In this document: positions 21,256-33,311 of the stretch, piece after piece
Numbering within the stretch: the stretch's first letter is position 1
Layout: each line of letters begins with the position of its first letter
Assembly: GCA_963681505.1 (NCBI GenBank)
Contig: OY811976.1
Location: 1,774,416 to 1,838,415, forward strand
DNA length: 64,000 nucleotides
Origin: Eunapius fragilis
Taxonomy: Eukaryota; Porifera; Demospongiae; Spongillida; Spongillidae
Direction: 5' to 3'
The notes under the pieces: generated by a model
Told to the model about the DNA's origin: nothing
Database searches by the model: none
What the model saw: the letters and a program-made list of their open reading frames with translations, nothing else
Program-made: the position numbers and the translations under genes

Positions 21256-22811
21256 TTAACTAAAGTCAGAAGGGATCACAGTCCTAGCCAGTATGGCCCT
21301 TGCTATGGCTCTCACCAGGGTGATATTCAACCTTCCAAACATGTCACTGATCACCCTGGCTTTACGAAATGAGGAAGAGCCAAAGGCCAAGCGTGTGGCC
21401 AGTAGAGCAAAGGTTCCTCTTGCTTCCTCACCCCAATTGCAGTAAGTTTCTACTGCTAGAGGCACACACCTCCAGCCTAGTTCAGCACATTTAGGGTCAT
21501 TGGCTGTGTGCTTTCTGTTTTCTGCAGCTTCAGCAGCAGCACCCACCCTCCTACTTGCCTCAGCCAAAATAGCAGGGGTAAGAGGAGATGTGACCGTGAT
21601 GTCAAAGGCCGCCGGCTTGCCTTGAGCCCAGTCCCTCACTAGCACATCAGCTGGGCGAGCGCGATCCAGTCCTGGAGTGAGGCCACTTCCAGCTTCTAAC
21701 CTTGCTGCAATGTGGGCTTGGTGGCAAAAGCTCAGAAAGACATCACGCAACCTATTGTGACGTATAACTACATCGCCACCACGCCGGCAGGTAGCTGCAT
21801 GATGGCCTAGAGGGTCCAATGCCACATCAGGGCAGAGACCACATGAAGAGCCTCTGGAAGTGTCCAAGCCCAACCACCACTTCACTGCTATCTGAAGCTC
21901 ATTGGGATCTAAATGTAGCCCAAGACCTATTGAAGGCACAACTGAGAGCCAAGAGGCTGCATGGGGTGCAGATGTAGAAAGAAGACGTGCTTTGTCTGCG
22001 TCAGTTGCAGCTGCAATTACAAGCCCAAAAGAGTGGTCATCCAGCCTCTGAGACAAGATTCTCTGTGGGATCGGGGAAGCTAAAATAGACTCCACAGAGA
22101 TGCCATCTGGAGGTGAGACCAAACCATTGTACTTGACAATTGACCGCATCAGGTGAGGGTTGTCAGCACTCCCCAGGCCAGAAAAGCTCAGTGATGCAAT
22201 GTATGCCGCACAGGAATGGTGTGAAATTGAGCGCAGACCAAGGCCACCATAGCTCAAGCCAAGTTGAGCCTGTTTCCAGGCTACATCAGAAATGTCCGTG
22301 GCTACACAGTTTGAAAAACACATCCTGACATCACTGTCAAAGGACTCCAGGGAGCTAAAGGCAAGGTGAGGGGGTGTTGTCGAGCCACATGCACCATTTT
22401 GCAGAAGCCACCACACAAACGCACGAGGATAAGAGCTACCTGAGGATCAATACTGGCAACCTCTTCCAATTTAGAAAGCAGCTTTGAGGCAATCTTGCGC
22501 CTAGAAGCAATGAACTTTGAGCAAAACAAGAAGTCACCTATGGGGGCCCCAAGTATCTCCAAATGTGGCACCTGAGAACTCTTTATCATCACCGGGAAGG
22601 TGCTGCTCAGCTCATTACGACTATACAGCTCACATTTGGCAAGGTTGATAAAAATACCAAAAGGAGGACCCAATTCTTCAATCAAGTGCATCGCTCTAAG
22701 TACTGCAGATTTAGGGCCAGCCAGCACCCCATCATCCAGGAGCCATGCATTGAAAAGCATCTCAATGCATTCAACATCCACATCGACTGCGGAGATGATT
22801 TTTTGGAGCAC
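21256..22811 (-). pseudogene. RLE-type non-LTR retrotransposon, 3' part of ORF (copy A)
   Basis: Read 22811 to 21256. It starts inside the RT domain (FNAWLLDDGVLAG, the position of the usual xxDD box) and then runs through RT thumb sequence. A frameshift near 22380 leads to the 386-residue C-terminal ORF. That ORF has GGLGLRS, a CCHC zinc finger (CGLCPDVALDPLGHHAATC) and RPADVLV then GKPAAFDITV, matching the PD...D core of a restriction-like endonuclease. It ends with FGRLNITLVRAIARAILA. Elements of this design (R2/NeSL/Hero-like) encode RT plus RLE. It is 5' truncated, with the truncated Helitron copy beginning at 22835. The catalytic RT N-terminal half is absent. Confidence 0.8.
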
Positions 22812-22834
22812 GAGAGCAAAAAGTAATTGTTGGA

Positions 22835-23340
22835 TCAGGAACTACGATAGTAGTTCCTATATAGGAATTGACCCGGGTCGTGAATATAATTTTTTAAAAA
22901 CGCGACCCGCGTATTACTCGCTTACCGAGAAACGGATAGTGTAGCTCTTTGTTGCTATCGAACCAGAAGGCAAAGGCGGTCATTTTAATGTTTTATTCCA
23001 GTCTTCAAACTGTTTGCTTTAAGAGAACAAAAAAGTTCGTGTTTTACTCCGTCCCCAGGCCAAATCTTCTCCGTCGTCGTCGTCGTCGTCGTCTTCTCGG
23101 GTCCGGATAGGAATGGTTTTAAAGAGCGCCAATTATAACCAATCGCTTTTGAATCTCCTGGAAGGAAATCTTTAAGTATCAGATGTATGAATAAAGCATA
23201 AAACTGACATACGTAATTATTACGTAATGCGTAGTGTTAAATAGAAGCGTTCTTTACGTATATTTAGAATTGTGCAAGGAGAGCTAAACAACGAGACGAC
23301 GAGTTAGAATTCTCCCGCGTTCCTTACAGTAATCCCAAAC
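22835..23340 (+). mobile_element. Truncated second Helitron 5' end
   Basis: Starts ATCAGGAACTACGATAG as at 7284, continues through GACCCGGGTCGTGAATAT and CTCTTTGTTGCTATCGAACC, and ends in the start of the N-terminal coding region (AGGAGAGCTAAACAACGAG, near 23277). The equivalent of 7350-7930 is therefore present in shortened form. A long G tract (about 23376-23402) follows. Confidence 0.75.
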
Positions 23341-23372
23341 AAAAGCGGACGGCAATTGAAGCGGGGGGGAGA

Positions 23373-23403
<31 letters not shown>

Positions 23404-23464
23404 GGGGGGCGGGGCGGGGGGGCACTTGCCAGTATTAATAAATGATAATAAAAAAATAGCACTT

Positions 23465-23880
23465 GCCAGTATTAATAATCTAATACTATAATTTCCATCG
23501 TACGTACGTACGTCCGCGTAACTCATTTATATACTCGGCCTAGCGCCTATTGGTTGCTAGGTATGTACGCGTACCTAGCTACCAATAGGAACGACCACCT
23601 CCCACACAAAAGGCGGTCGCAATGACAGCGGGTTTCCACTTCACATTTAACATCTTTTTTTTTTTCCAATATTTCAAAGTGGGAGGGGGGGGGATATCTG
23701 CATAAGTGCCGAAAGAATAAATGCAACGCTATTGTGGTTCGCTCTCAAGTCTCATCGTACAGGCCGAGAACATGTAGTTACTATCTGAAATTGCGCGGGC
23801 ATGTTATAGAGGTTGCGTAGTAACCGTATGTTAGAACAGGTGATAGATTATATATGCAACATTTGGTAAAACAGCCAGTA
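23465..23880. repeat. Solo arm of fold-back family FB1
   Basis: Shares CGTACGTACGTCCGCGTAAC, CTATTGGTTGCTAGGTATG, CTCTCAAGTCTCATCG and GTAACCGTATGTTAGAACAGG with the FB1 arms in modules 2-4. No opposing arm was seen nearby. Confidence 0.75.
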
Positions 23881-24080
23881 AAAAAAGAGGAGCTAGGAGG
23901 TAGACCAACTGTTCATCTGTATGGCAAATGAATAGCGAGACGAATAACAGCGAGACGAATAATCAACCTGGGATTTTTCACGGGGACACGCTAGTAACAA
24001 TAATAATGATTAAATAATAAACAATAAAATAAATGCACAATATATACACGTTACTACACACGAACTTGCACAAAACTACC

Positions 24081-25335
24081 CTAGCCTTCAAGCAAGTCCA
24101 TTGTTGTAGCCACCCTAGCATTGAAAGCACGGGCATTGGCTCGAACTAGTGTGAGGCTTAATCTCCCATAGATGTTATTCAACATCATAGGCTTTGAGGA
24201 ATGGCTTTGAGCCACAAGTCGTGATGCGAGTTCTCCAAAAAACTGGCCTGCAGTTCTTCCCCAAGCACCAAACGTCTCCACCACTAATGGTACACACTTC
24301 CATCCCAATTCGGAGCAGATAGTATCATTGGATATATGCTTTCTCTCTTCTGTTTGCCTTGCTGCTGCACCTGCCACCACACCCGCTTCAGACAAAATGT
24401 TTGATTTAGCGGAGAGGTGATGGACACATCAATGGCTGCAGGCTTATCACTATTGGACCAGCTTGGGATGAGTATGTCTGCAGGTCTAGTTAGTCTCCTT
24501 TAATGACCCAAACCTGCACCTGCTTCCAATTTTGGGTTCAGAAGGGCTCGCTTGCAAAAATCAAAAATAGCATTGCGCATAGCATTGTGGCGCGCCACTA
24601 CATCTCCCCCAAACTTGCAAGTAACAGCATGGTGTGCATCCAGAGCTTTGTCTGGACAATAAGCACATACCCCTAATTCAGGTGTTAGAGGAAGACCAAG
24701 CCACCATTTGATGCCCCACTGCATTTCGCTTGTAGTCAAGTCGCAGCCCTGCCTAGGGGAGGGAACCACCTGAAGCCATGAGGAGGCATGCACCGATGAA
24801 ATTGAGAGTAAGCGGGCCCGATCGGCCAGACTGCCAGAGTTATACAGTGCATGGAATTGGCAATTCTCAATTCGTTGTGACAAATCATGCTGAAAATGAG
24901 ACTTCGTTGGCAACGGAATAGATACAGTATCCTCAGCAGAAACTTGGAGATTGAACACGTTAAGCCGTGCATCTATAACATACTGGCTAGATGCCAAGTC
25001 TGGGGAAGAGGAACTAACTGAGCCTAGGTATGCTGCTGTGGAGTGAACAGCTACTGATCTTAAACCAAGCCCTCCTCTGCTAAGGCTTAAGCAGGCTTGC
25101 TTCCAACCCGAACTTTGTGGTGACAGATTGAGGGCCAAGCACTCTGTGAAACAGTGGTGCTATCATCAAATTCAGACAATGATGACTTTATTAAGGTTGG
25201 AGGTGTAACACGTGAGATGTGTGTCATTTTTCAAAATGCTGCACACTTTCGTAACAATGCAAGTGCTAGCTGGGGGTTTTCCAACGCTTGTAACTGCTGG
25301 AGCAGGAAAGAAACACTTGACTGTTTGTTGATCAC
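24081..25335 (-). pseudogene. RLE-type non-LTR retrotransposon, 3' part of ORF (copy B)
   Basis: Diverged relative of copy A. Read 25335 to 24081 it has LLQQLQALENPQLALALLRK, GGLGLRS, the CCHC finger CAYCPDKALDAHHAVTC, GGDVVARHNAMRN, and after a stop/frameshift zone (about 24395-24500) ELGWKCVPLVVETFGAWG and IYGRLSLTLVRANARAF. The RLE core (TRPADILIP-like) falls in the disrupted zone. It is truncated upstream, where a hairpin MITE fragment begins at 25347. It is too different from copy A to be a recent duplicate. Confidence 0.78.
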
Positions 25336-25346
25336 AAAGTTATTAC

Positions 25347-25511
25347 AAAATTCCTATATTTAGCACATGTTAATGCAACAGAACCAAGAGAAGTGCTAAA
25401 TTAAGGATTTTTGTTTTCTCAAAACCTTGTTCCCTTCCTTTTACAACACCATTGCCTCCAATTCCTATATCCCACCAACTTTCTCGTTAGAGAATGTTTT
25501 TCTTTACTTGT
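25347..25511. mobile_element. Hairpin MITE, right half and loop
   Basis: CCTATATTTAGCACATG, a loop, GTGCTAAATTAAGG and then the complete right arm ending GAATGTTTTTCTTTACTTGT. The outer left arm is missing. Confidence 0.8.
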
Positions 25512-25724
25512 ATCACTATAATATATTATATATACACATTTAAAGCGTAAGGTATACACATCAATTATAAGCAGAGGAAGATGCTAAAATTGGAAGAACG
25601 TTGCTAGGCAATGACAAGGGCAAGTAAATATTGCTCTATAGCTTTTTAATGATGGTATGTATTATTCTTCATATCATGTTTGTGATGATATGAATTATTC
25701 TTCGACCAAAAAAAAACAGAGGAA

Positions 25725-26011
25725 ACAAGTCAAGAAAAACATTCTCTAACGAGAAAGTTGGTGGGATATAGGAATTGGAGGCAAATGTGATGTAAAAAGG
25801 AGGGGAACAAGGTTTTGAGAAAAGAAAAATGAGACAAAATCCTATATTTAGCACATGTAAATGTAACAGAACCAAAAGAAGTGCTAAATATAGGATTTTT
25901 GTCTCATTTTTTCATTTCTCAAAACATTGTTCCCCTCCTTTTTACACCACCTTTGCCTCCAATTCCTATATCCCACCAACTTTCACGTCAGAGAATGTTT
26001 TCTTTACTTGT
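25725..26011. mobile_element. Hairpin MITE, full length
   Basis: Starts ACAAGTCAAGAAAAACATTC and ends GAATGTTTTCTTTACTTGT. The arms pair around the loop near 25855-25885 and have a few mismatches, so this copy is older than that at 19841. Confidence 0.88.
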
Positions 26012-26039
26012 ATATTTTAATACGCAAATGGGACAGTGT

Positions 26040-26990
26040 CCAGCAAAATCAGCCTTCTGGATAGTTTTTCAAGTTTTTTTCATTTTCCGTGTACTCCATA
26101 GAGCGTCTATCAAATGGTCCTTACGCATCCTAAATTGGACTATCCATCATAAATTTATTGACCACTGAATTTATAAATAGCGATACATTTTAATGTGAGC
26201 GTTACTTTTCTTTTGCTTGTCCTGGAAATTTGATACAGTATCATGAAGGTGATTTTGCTGGACGCTGTTCCATATGGGACATTTCACGCGAAAACAATCC
26301 ATCGCTATAATAATATAAATAATTATTTTCTCCTCCACCATTCTACATCACCGGCTAACCTTGCTCGGCTCCTCACAGTGTCCCCTTCCCATGCCTCGGC
26401 TCCTCTCTGTGTCCTCTCCCATGCCTCGGCTCCAGGACAAATCGATCGGTATAGGAGCCCTGTGCGTATATTACCAAATTTGAAGTGAATTGAGATTTCC
26501 TGCCGAAAGATATGGCCAGTTTGAACCCCAAGAGGTATCGGACGTTGCAACATTGGCACGAAGCTAATGCAAGACTCCAGAATCTATTTGACCATTTAAA
26601 AATGGGGTACTATGAAGTGTTGAAAATAGGAAGTCACTAGCGTTTACCGTTCGGAAGTTATAGCGATTCAAACGTGAATCATTTTTATAGCTTATATATA
26701 AATATATGGAATTTAGTGTCCAGCAAAATCATCCTTGTGATACTTTTTCAAATTTTCCAGGACAAGCAAAAGAACAGTAACGCTTGCATTGAAATGTATC
26801 GCTAATTATAAATTCAGTGCCTAATAACAGATAGTCCACTTTAGGATGCGTCAGAACCATTTGATAGAAACTCTTCGGAATTTACGGGAAAAAAAAATTT
26901 GAAAAATTAAAAATTACGCAGAAGGGTGATTTTGCTGGACACTGTCCCATATAGCGATTGATCATTTTCGCGTGAACTGTCCCATATATA
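26040..26990. repeat. Interspersed repeat family X
   Basis: Contains ATGGTCCTTACGCATCC, CAGCAAAATCAGCCTTC, GATATGGCCAGTTTGAACCC and GATTCAAACGTGAATC blocks in a partly mirrored arrangement. The same blocks recur at about 36150-36300, 42360-43250, 50340-50500, 55200-56100 and 63885-64000. No coding sequence is consistent between copies. Confidence 0.7.
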
Positions 26991-27247
26991 TATATATTGT
27001 CTATTTGCGCCCGTGTGCACAGGTGTGCATACTGTACGTACAGTGTGTACAGGTGTGCACACTTTATTTACACCTTCATATTTGTATTATTTTTTGGATT
27101 TATGTACCAAATTTTACACCATTTTAAAGATGAATCATTGTAGAATATGGGGAAATACAGAATATTAGAAACTATTCAATAAACTCACAGTTTGTCGGCC
27201 TCAAAAACTACCCAAAAATTGTGCGCACGTGACATTTATAAATAAAT

Positions 27248-29664
27248 ATGGAGGGTGCACAGGACAGAGTTCTTAGGACCCGTCGTACCAGGTGAGTTAT
27301 TAACAAACTGTCGCTTCGTAACTAAATGCCATGTTAATGAATTCATATCACTTTACAGTGCTGGCTGTTCTGTGGGTGCTAAACGGCAGCGCCGGGTTGA
27401 ACCAGTCGCCAGTGAAGAAACGTTATTAGGCACTCAAGAAGACAGCGCAGCAGTCAGCCAGGGACTGCAAATAGGTTCTCAAGCTGTAGGGTGTGGCAGG
27501 GCAGTAAGTCGTGGAGCGCACACTGGTTCACAAGCTGTAGGACGTGGCAGGGCAGTAGGCCGTGGAGCGCACACTGGTTCACAAGCTGTAGGACGTGGCA
27601 GGGCACTAAGCCGTGGAGCGCACACAGGTTCACAAGCTGTAGGACGTGGCAGGGCAGTAGGCCGTGGAGCGCACACTGCTTCACAAGCTGTAGGACGAGG
27701 CAGGACAGTAGGCCGTGGAGCGCACACTGCTTCACAAGTTGTAGGACGTGGCAGGGCAGTAGGCCGTGGAGCGCACACTGGTTCACAAGCTGTAGGACGA
27801 GGCAGGACAGTAGGCCATGGAGCGCACACTGGTTCACAAGCTGTAGGACGTGGCAGGGCTTCTAGGGGACGGGATCAAGTTAGGGCACAGAGACACAGTG
27901 CTACTGTAGAGGAACTCCCAAATGAAAGAGAAGGAAATATTGATGAGGATGAATCCGACATTGAGATAGAAGAGAATCCATTGCCACCTCATAGAGAAGA
28001 TGTAACACATGTGTTTGTTCATGATGTGGGATGGAAAAAGAATGTAGGTCGTGCTTTATGCCCAGCAGCAACACATGGGTACTCTCAGCATGCCCAGTTC
28101 CATCTCTATAACGCTGCTGAAGCCACAGAATTTGAATACTTTCTGTCTTGTTTTCCATGTAACCTTGTGGATAGTATTTGCTGTTTGATGACCACAAAAG
28201 GCCAGGAGCAACGAAAAGGAGTCTCATTTAATGTTTCCATGGGGGAATACTGGCTCTTCATGGGTTATCTTATGTACATGTTATGCCATCCCATTGAACT
28301 CCCTATCCAAGACTACTGGGAAGGACCCCTCTCAACAAAATATGGGGCATGTGCTAGTTTTGTCAAGCATGACCTGGGCAAGTTTGGACTCAGCTACAGC
28401 AGATTCCGCAGATTGATGCAGGCTTTTACACTACCCCAGTATTCTGAATGTCAGACTGAGCCTTTCTCAGTGATCAGACGTTTTGTAGATGAGTGGAACC
28501 AAGTTATGCAGCGCTGTATTTCTCCAGGCCCCATTCTAGTTGTTGATGAAAGTATGGGGCAGTGGTTAGGGAAAGGGATGCCAGGGCTGATGTTTGTTGC
28601 TAGAAAGCCCACACCTAATGGAAGGGAGGCCCACACCACTGCTGACGCTGACACTGGATGTATCATCAACTATGAAATATATGAAGGCAAAACACTGATG
28701 GCTGACAAAAAGCATGTCAGAGAACTTGGTGCTGGTACTGCTGCAGCTTTGAGACTCACTGCACCCTGGGCACATACAGGTCGTATAGTAATCCTGGATA
28801 GTGCTTTTGCAAGCCTGAAGGCTGCCAAAGCCTTAGCAGGTGCAGGGCTGTACATGGTTGGTAATGTTAAAACTGCACATACAGGCTTTCCAAAAGGTTG
28901 GTTAAATAGCCAGGTAACAGAGAGGGGTGAGCGTGCTTGTGCAACACATGCTTTCACTGTAAATGGTCAGCAGTGGGAGGCATTGGCTGCTCTGGATAAA
29001 GACAAGCAACCAATGTCCCTTATTGGGACAGCTGGAACTACTAACATGGGAAAAACACTTGTCCGAAACTTTACAGTGAGACACAGCAATGGTGATTGGC
29101 AGACCAGGACAGCACATTTGGAACAGTGGCATATTCATGAGATCTATCGCTCAAACTTCAATGTCATTGATAAACATAATGGCAAGAGGCAAGGCTTTGC
29201 ATCTTTTGAAGAGACATGGAAGACACACAGCTGGTGGGTGCGGGACTTTTAAGTCTTGTTTGGCATTTCTGAAGTGAATGCTTATCTGCTGTGGGTAAAG
29301 TTCAAACCAGGACAAGAACAGGTCAGCTTGAGTAACTTTCGTATGCAGCTGTGCCATCAGATGCTGAATAACAAATGGATAATAGCTGAACGGAATGCTA
29401 CATGTACATCCAGATCAGTGCAACCCGAGCAAGATTGTAATGTAGTCCATCAACTGATCAACTGCGATAGAGGCCATTGCAGAATGTGTGGGCTTATCAC
29501 CCCAGTCCCCTCCTGCACCTGGTGCTAAAAGAAGAAAGGACGGATCAGCAATGTATTTGTGTCCTGCATCTAAGCGTAGATGTTTGATACAACACATTGA
29601 AGGGAATGCACCTGTGAATCTGAAGAAGCTAGCAGCATTACAGAAATGGAATGCACGAAACTGA
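27248..29664 (+). pseudogene. piggyBac transposase with nonsense codon and frameshift
   Basis: The likely start is ATG 27248 (MEGAQDRVLRTRRT), spliced over a 67-nt intron (27292-27358, GTGAGT...ACAG) into SAGCSVGAKRQRR. Next come about eight 17-residue RG-rich repeats, an acidic stretch (NIDEDESDIEIEENP), and the DDE_Tnp_1_7 core. The three expected catalytic Asp are visible in ILVVDESMGQ, RIVILDSAFAS and NFNVIDKHNG. TAA at 29250-29252 interrupts the frame just before GISEVNAYLLW, which continues in the same frame. A shift near 29500 then leads to the Cys-rich tail MYLCPASKRRC, ending 29664. The lesions are few, so the copy died recently or reads as a truncated protein of about 645 residues. 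Confidence 0.82.
27470..27870 (+). repeat. 51-bp tandem repeat in transposase N-terminus
   Basis: About eight 51-bp units encoding GSQAVGRGRAVGRGAHT. All units are multiples of three, so the frame is kept. The minus strand is also open for the same reason, but that is a shadow. Confidence 0.92.
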
Positions 29665-30387
29665 CATTGAACTGATATAATAGTCCTGCTTGCTTAGATT
29701 GTGACCGTATTTAACCTGATTGTGTAATGAGTGTTGCTTTTACAACACCTGTCCAATGATTGTGTGAAATTTACATACTGTGTTATGCTCAAGCATTACA
29801 ATTGAAGTCTAGATCTGTAACCATGCATACTTGCATGTGCAATGTTAAAGTGTGCACAAGTGTACACACTGTACTGCCAAATTCAACACAAAAAATTTAA
29901 ACAAGTGTACTCAGCTGATTTAATACACAAGTAATAGTACTTACTGTCATCTATCAGTATCAACATTCAACTACACAAAATACATTATGGCTGTTTTGAA
30001 TTTAACAATGTGCACACCTGTACACAATTTAAAATGCCAGGGCCCAGACACTGCTAGTGAAATAAAAGGAATTCATTTACATTGCATCGGAATAGTAAAG
30101 CATATGTATCAACTTACTACCCACTTTTCATTTGCAGTCCACATACTTTGACATGTGCCTTTTAAGATGCAAATTTTCGTCATACAATAGTAACTGAAGC
30201 TGCTCCATTATCATAGGATAGGCTGCATATTTTAGGACCACAGTTCTACTACTCATCAGTGCATCAATGGAGAATAACATATATTAATTTCACAGCCACT
30301 GAGTTTAATATGAGGGATCTAATGATTCAAATTGTGAATGAGGTAAAGCATGCACGGGTGTACACACTTTCCGAAGCAAATAGACAA

Positions 30388-30850
30388 TATATATCAGCAC
30401 AATTGATACCGTTATTTTCACCGCACAATGGATAATAGCTTATCAAAACTATTGACCAGCTTGGTTCATTTACTGCTAAGTAGGCAATGGACTTGAACAA
30501 GGTGACAGTCAGGCTGTTGTAAATGTCTGTCAGGACGGAAGGTTTGGGAGAGGACATGGTGAGATTTAAGCGTCCATAGAGGCTAATTATTAGATTCAGG
30601 TTTAATTATTTTAAAAATACAAAGACAGTAACACTACATTATATTAGTACTGACAGCATTAAATAATTCTATGTACTTAAGTAAACAGCCCCATTGGCTT
30701 GAAAGCTCTGGCTAGACTGGCCCTTGTAATGACCCTCATCAGGTTAGGTTTAAGCGACCATAGAGGTCAGCAATAACTTTTGTTGAAATGAGTCAGTAGC
30801 GAGACGAGATGCCAATCGTGAGCCTCTATATGTGCGAATTATAATTAATG
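30388..30850. repeat. FB2 sequence in module 2
   Basis: One arm of the FB2 family (see 43266-43900), including AAATGTCTGTCAGGACGG and CGTCCATAGAGG. The opposing arm of this copy is not present. Confidence 0.65.
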
Positions 30851-31130
30851 TACTGTAAGTAAATATCATTGTTTAGTGGGCAATGAGAAACATTTGAAGA
30901 AATCGCTGTTTTATTTCAAATTCGAAATGAAATAAATTTTTTTTGATTCCATTTCATTGTACTTTTATGTACGCTACAATTTTAAGCATGTTAATATAAA
31001 CCAAGCCAAACGCGTGCATCTACTATAGAATTGCTATTAATAATTATTGTGATTTTCAAACCTTCCTTGAGGTGGGGGGGGGGGGGGGGGAGGGTGTATA
31101 AATTCAATACAAAATCTATTCAGGAATACG

Positions 31131-31743
31131 TCACAAACAATAACCACTCAACGTTGATCTAATGTCATGGCTATAGCCAATTAGATTATTCGTGATCCAT
31201 TGTTCACACGGTGCGGGATTGGATCCTTTGAACATGGTGTACAGTAGAACATTAAACATTCCTGTTGCGCTGCAGTAAGTAGATAGATCGTTGCATGAAA
31301 ATGGTCGATGAAGAGATGAAGATAGCTGAAATGTTAAAGTATTGGCTGTGAATAAAGAGTCCATGCATACGAAATGCATTATAATCGTCATTACCCATGC
31401 GCACGAGTTATTGACTACAGCATCCTCGATTGCCATTAGAGCATCCGGATTGGTCGTGTTTTCACGTGACCACGGAAAGTTCTTCAAAAGACACACTGCA
31501 AGAAGTACCTTGGAAGCCTCATCGGTGATATTGACCACCTGTGATATGTGGAATGCTACAAAGTTCAAAGTATTATCATGCAACACTGACCATCGATCCC
31601 GGGACTAGCTGTCCAAGAAAAAGGACTGCTCTAATAAGACTTGGTAATCCTTTGTCGTCCGCAGAGTTCTGTCTTTTATTAGTAGAAGGAGCACCGTGTA
31701 TAGTACTGATGAATAGAACTAGCATTATAACGATGATCTTCAT
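31131..31743 (-). CDS. Secreted six-cysteine protein, copy 2
   Basis: Exons on the minus strand: 31591-31743, 31395-31538 and 31131-31325. Introns are 52 and 69 nt, with the same GTCAGT and GTAATG donors as copy 1. The protein is 163 residues, with signal peptide MKIIVIMLVLFISTIHG and six Cys at the same places. Differences from copy 1 include T4I, T20S, E25Q, TGML to TGMF, MFKE to MFKG and HDT to HDI. All exons are intact. TATAAAAG lies upstream (31810-31817) and a G tract lies 3' at about 31073-31091. The function is unknown; it is predicted to be secreted. Confidence 0.72.
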
Positions 31744-31809
31744 TTCAGTTTATATTGATCGGTTGATTGATTCGGACAGTTCACTAGTGATAAATGTAAT
31801 CTTGATGGA

Positions 31810-31817
31810 CTTTTATA
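31810..31817 (-). promoter_or_regulatory. TATA box of copy 2
   Basis: TATAAAAG on the minus strand, 67-74 bp upstream of the ATG and conserved with the other copies. Confidence 0.6.
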
Positions 31818-33311
31818 CCAATTACAATGTAGTCAAACAATAAGCGGATACAGATAGTTATTTTTGACACGCGTAACGATCATTACGTTTGCACGGTAGA
31901 TTTCGATATCACCCAGCAGCAATTTCAATTAGTGAGAAAAAGAAATTGATTTTTTAAACTTTACTTATTTAATATGAGTGGATATGCATACTATAAACCG
32001 ACCAATACTTATTAGGGTTGGCAGGGGTAATCACGAATAATTGAATGTCTTAAATCGGTTTCATACCCTATTCATTTCTTCATGAGAATGAGAGATAGTG
32101 ACTACGCAATATTGAAATAAGACCATTTAATATAGTTGTGTTATCAATCTCACACCCTCATCGCTCCTTCGATATAACCAGCACACAGTTGAAAAATTTG
32201 AAATTGCACTAAATACCGACTAGCCTATATGAATACCTGTATTCATAGTCTGTGGGATATGATGACATGGTGTCCAATCTGACTGCAGCAATAGCAGACC
32301 ACTCATCACAGATACGAAGGTAAGTTATCTGGATCCACAAATGGTATCTACTTGTGGAGGCGGAAGCGAGCAGGAGGGGTATACTATGTGGAGGGGAGAG
32401 GGCATCTACAGTACCGGCTCGGTCATAGAGAAAATTCGCAGCTCGATCATAGAGAAAATAAAGCGTATACAACATTGTTAACTAAAGCAACTGCTATGAA
32501 AACTAATAGTTGGCTTAGTCTCAATGTATACGCTTTAGTTTCTCTATGATCGAGCTGCGAAATTTCTCAATGGCCGAGCCGGTACTGTACTGGACGGAAT
32601 AGTTGAGTGTGTGTGTGAGTGGGGGGGGGGGGGGGTCCCTACATAAATAAATGTCGGAATTCGGAAGTTTGGGAGGCCATCTTAACAGTCTACGAGGTGT
32701 TGTAGTAATTTTGACAAGATAAGCACATTATTACAACTATGTACATGCTAGTTGTAAGCACACCTACCCACTATATCAATTTCCTAGGAAATATCCCACC
32801 CCCAGAGAAAATGAGCTATACAACTGGAAAATTAAATCCTTAAGACGAATGGATTTTAATCTCCCAGTGCCGAGAGTTACCTGTAGTTCTCGTTGTGTAT
32901 ACCTTACAGCGTTTGTTACGTTAACCTAAGTGTTTATTTTTATTTTTTTAAAGGAATGAGATAACGAAATTCAATAGGTGGTTCCTTACACACCACGACG
33001 ACCATTACAAAACTGCACGCCCATGATCGAATATCAGGCACGTATCCAAGATTTTAAAGGGGGGTTCGAACCTGCTGCTAATTATATTTATAGCTTAATA
33101 AGTTATGCGAAGTTCAGTTATTTGCATTCCAGGGGCACTCTCTCACCTTGGCCATTATCTGTCTGCTACACAACTTCCTCTTGACCTGGTGTCAAGGGAA
33201 GCTCTTCTACTTGCACATTAGATTCTCATATTTTGTTTCCTTTTATGTGAATGTATGGTAATGTTTAAATTATTTTTTTAAAATTCACTTCGAAAGAAAA
33301 AAAAAACAAAC

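Larger units (their letters stand above)
26997..30387 (+). mobile_element. piggyBac-family transposon
   Basis: The left end TTGTCTATTTGC (26997-27008) and right end GCAAATAGACAA (30376-30387) are 12-bp perfect TIRs. Copies of a GTGTGCACAGGTGTGCA / GTGCACACCTGTACAC motif sit inside both ends (27012-27060, 29850-30020, 30345-30370). The flanks are TATA on both sides, within ATATAT sequence. The element sits in the module sequence CCCATATAT...ATATCAGCACAATTGATACC that is uninterrupted at 36300, 43260 and 56110. It encodes one transposase. Confidence 0.8.

Noticed and set aside
27454..27837. Long minus-strand ORFs opposite the piggyBac N-terminus
   Set aside because: They arise because the 51-bp repeat is free of stops on both strands.
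31342..31608. Plus-strand ORFs opposite the six-cysteine genes (also 38166, 44410, 52392)
   Set aside because: They cross the antisense of introns and exons, have no initiation or splice context, and are conserved only because the opposite strand is.
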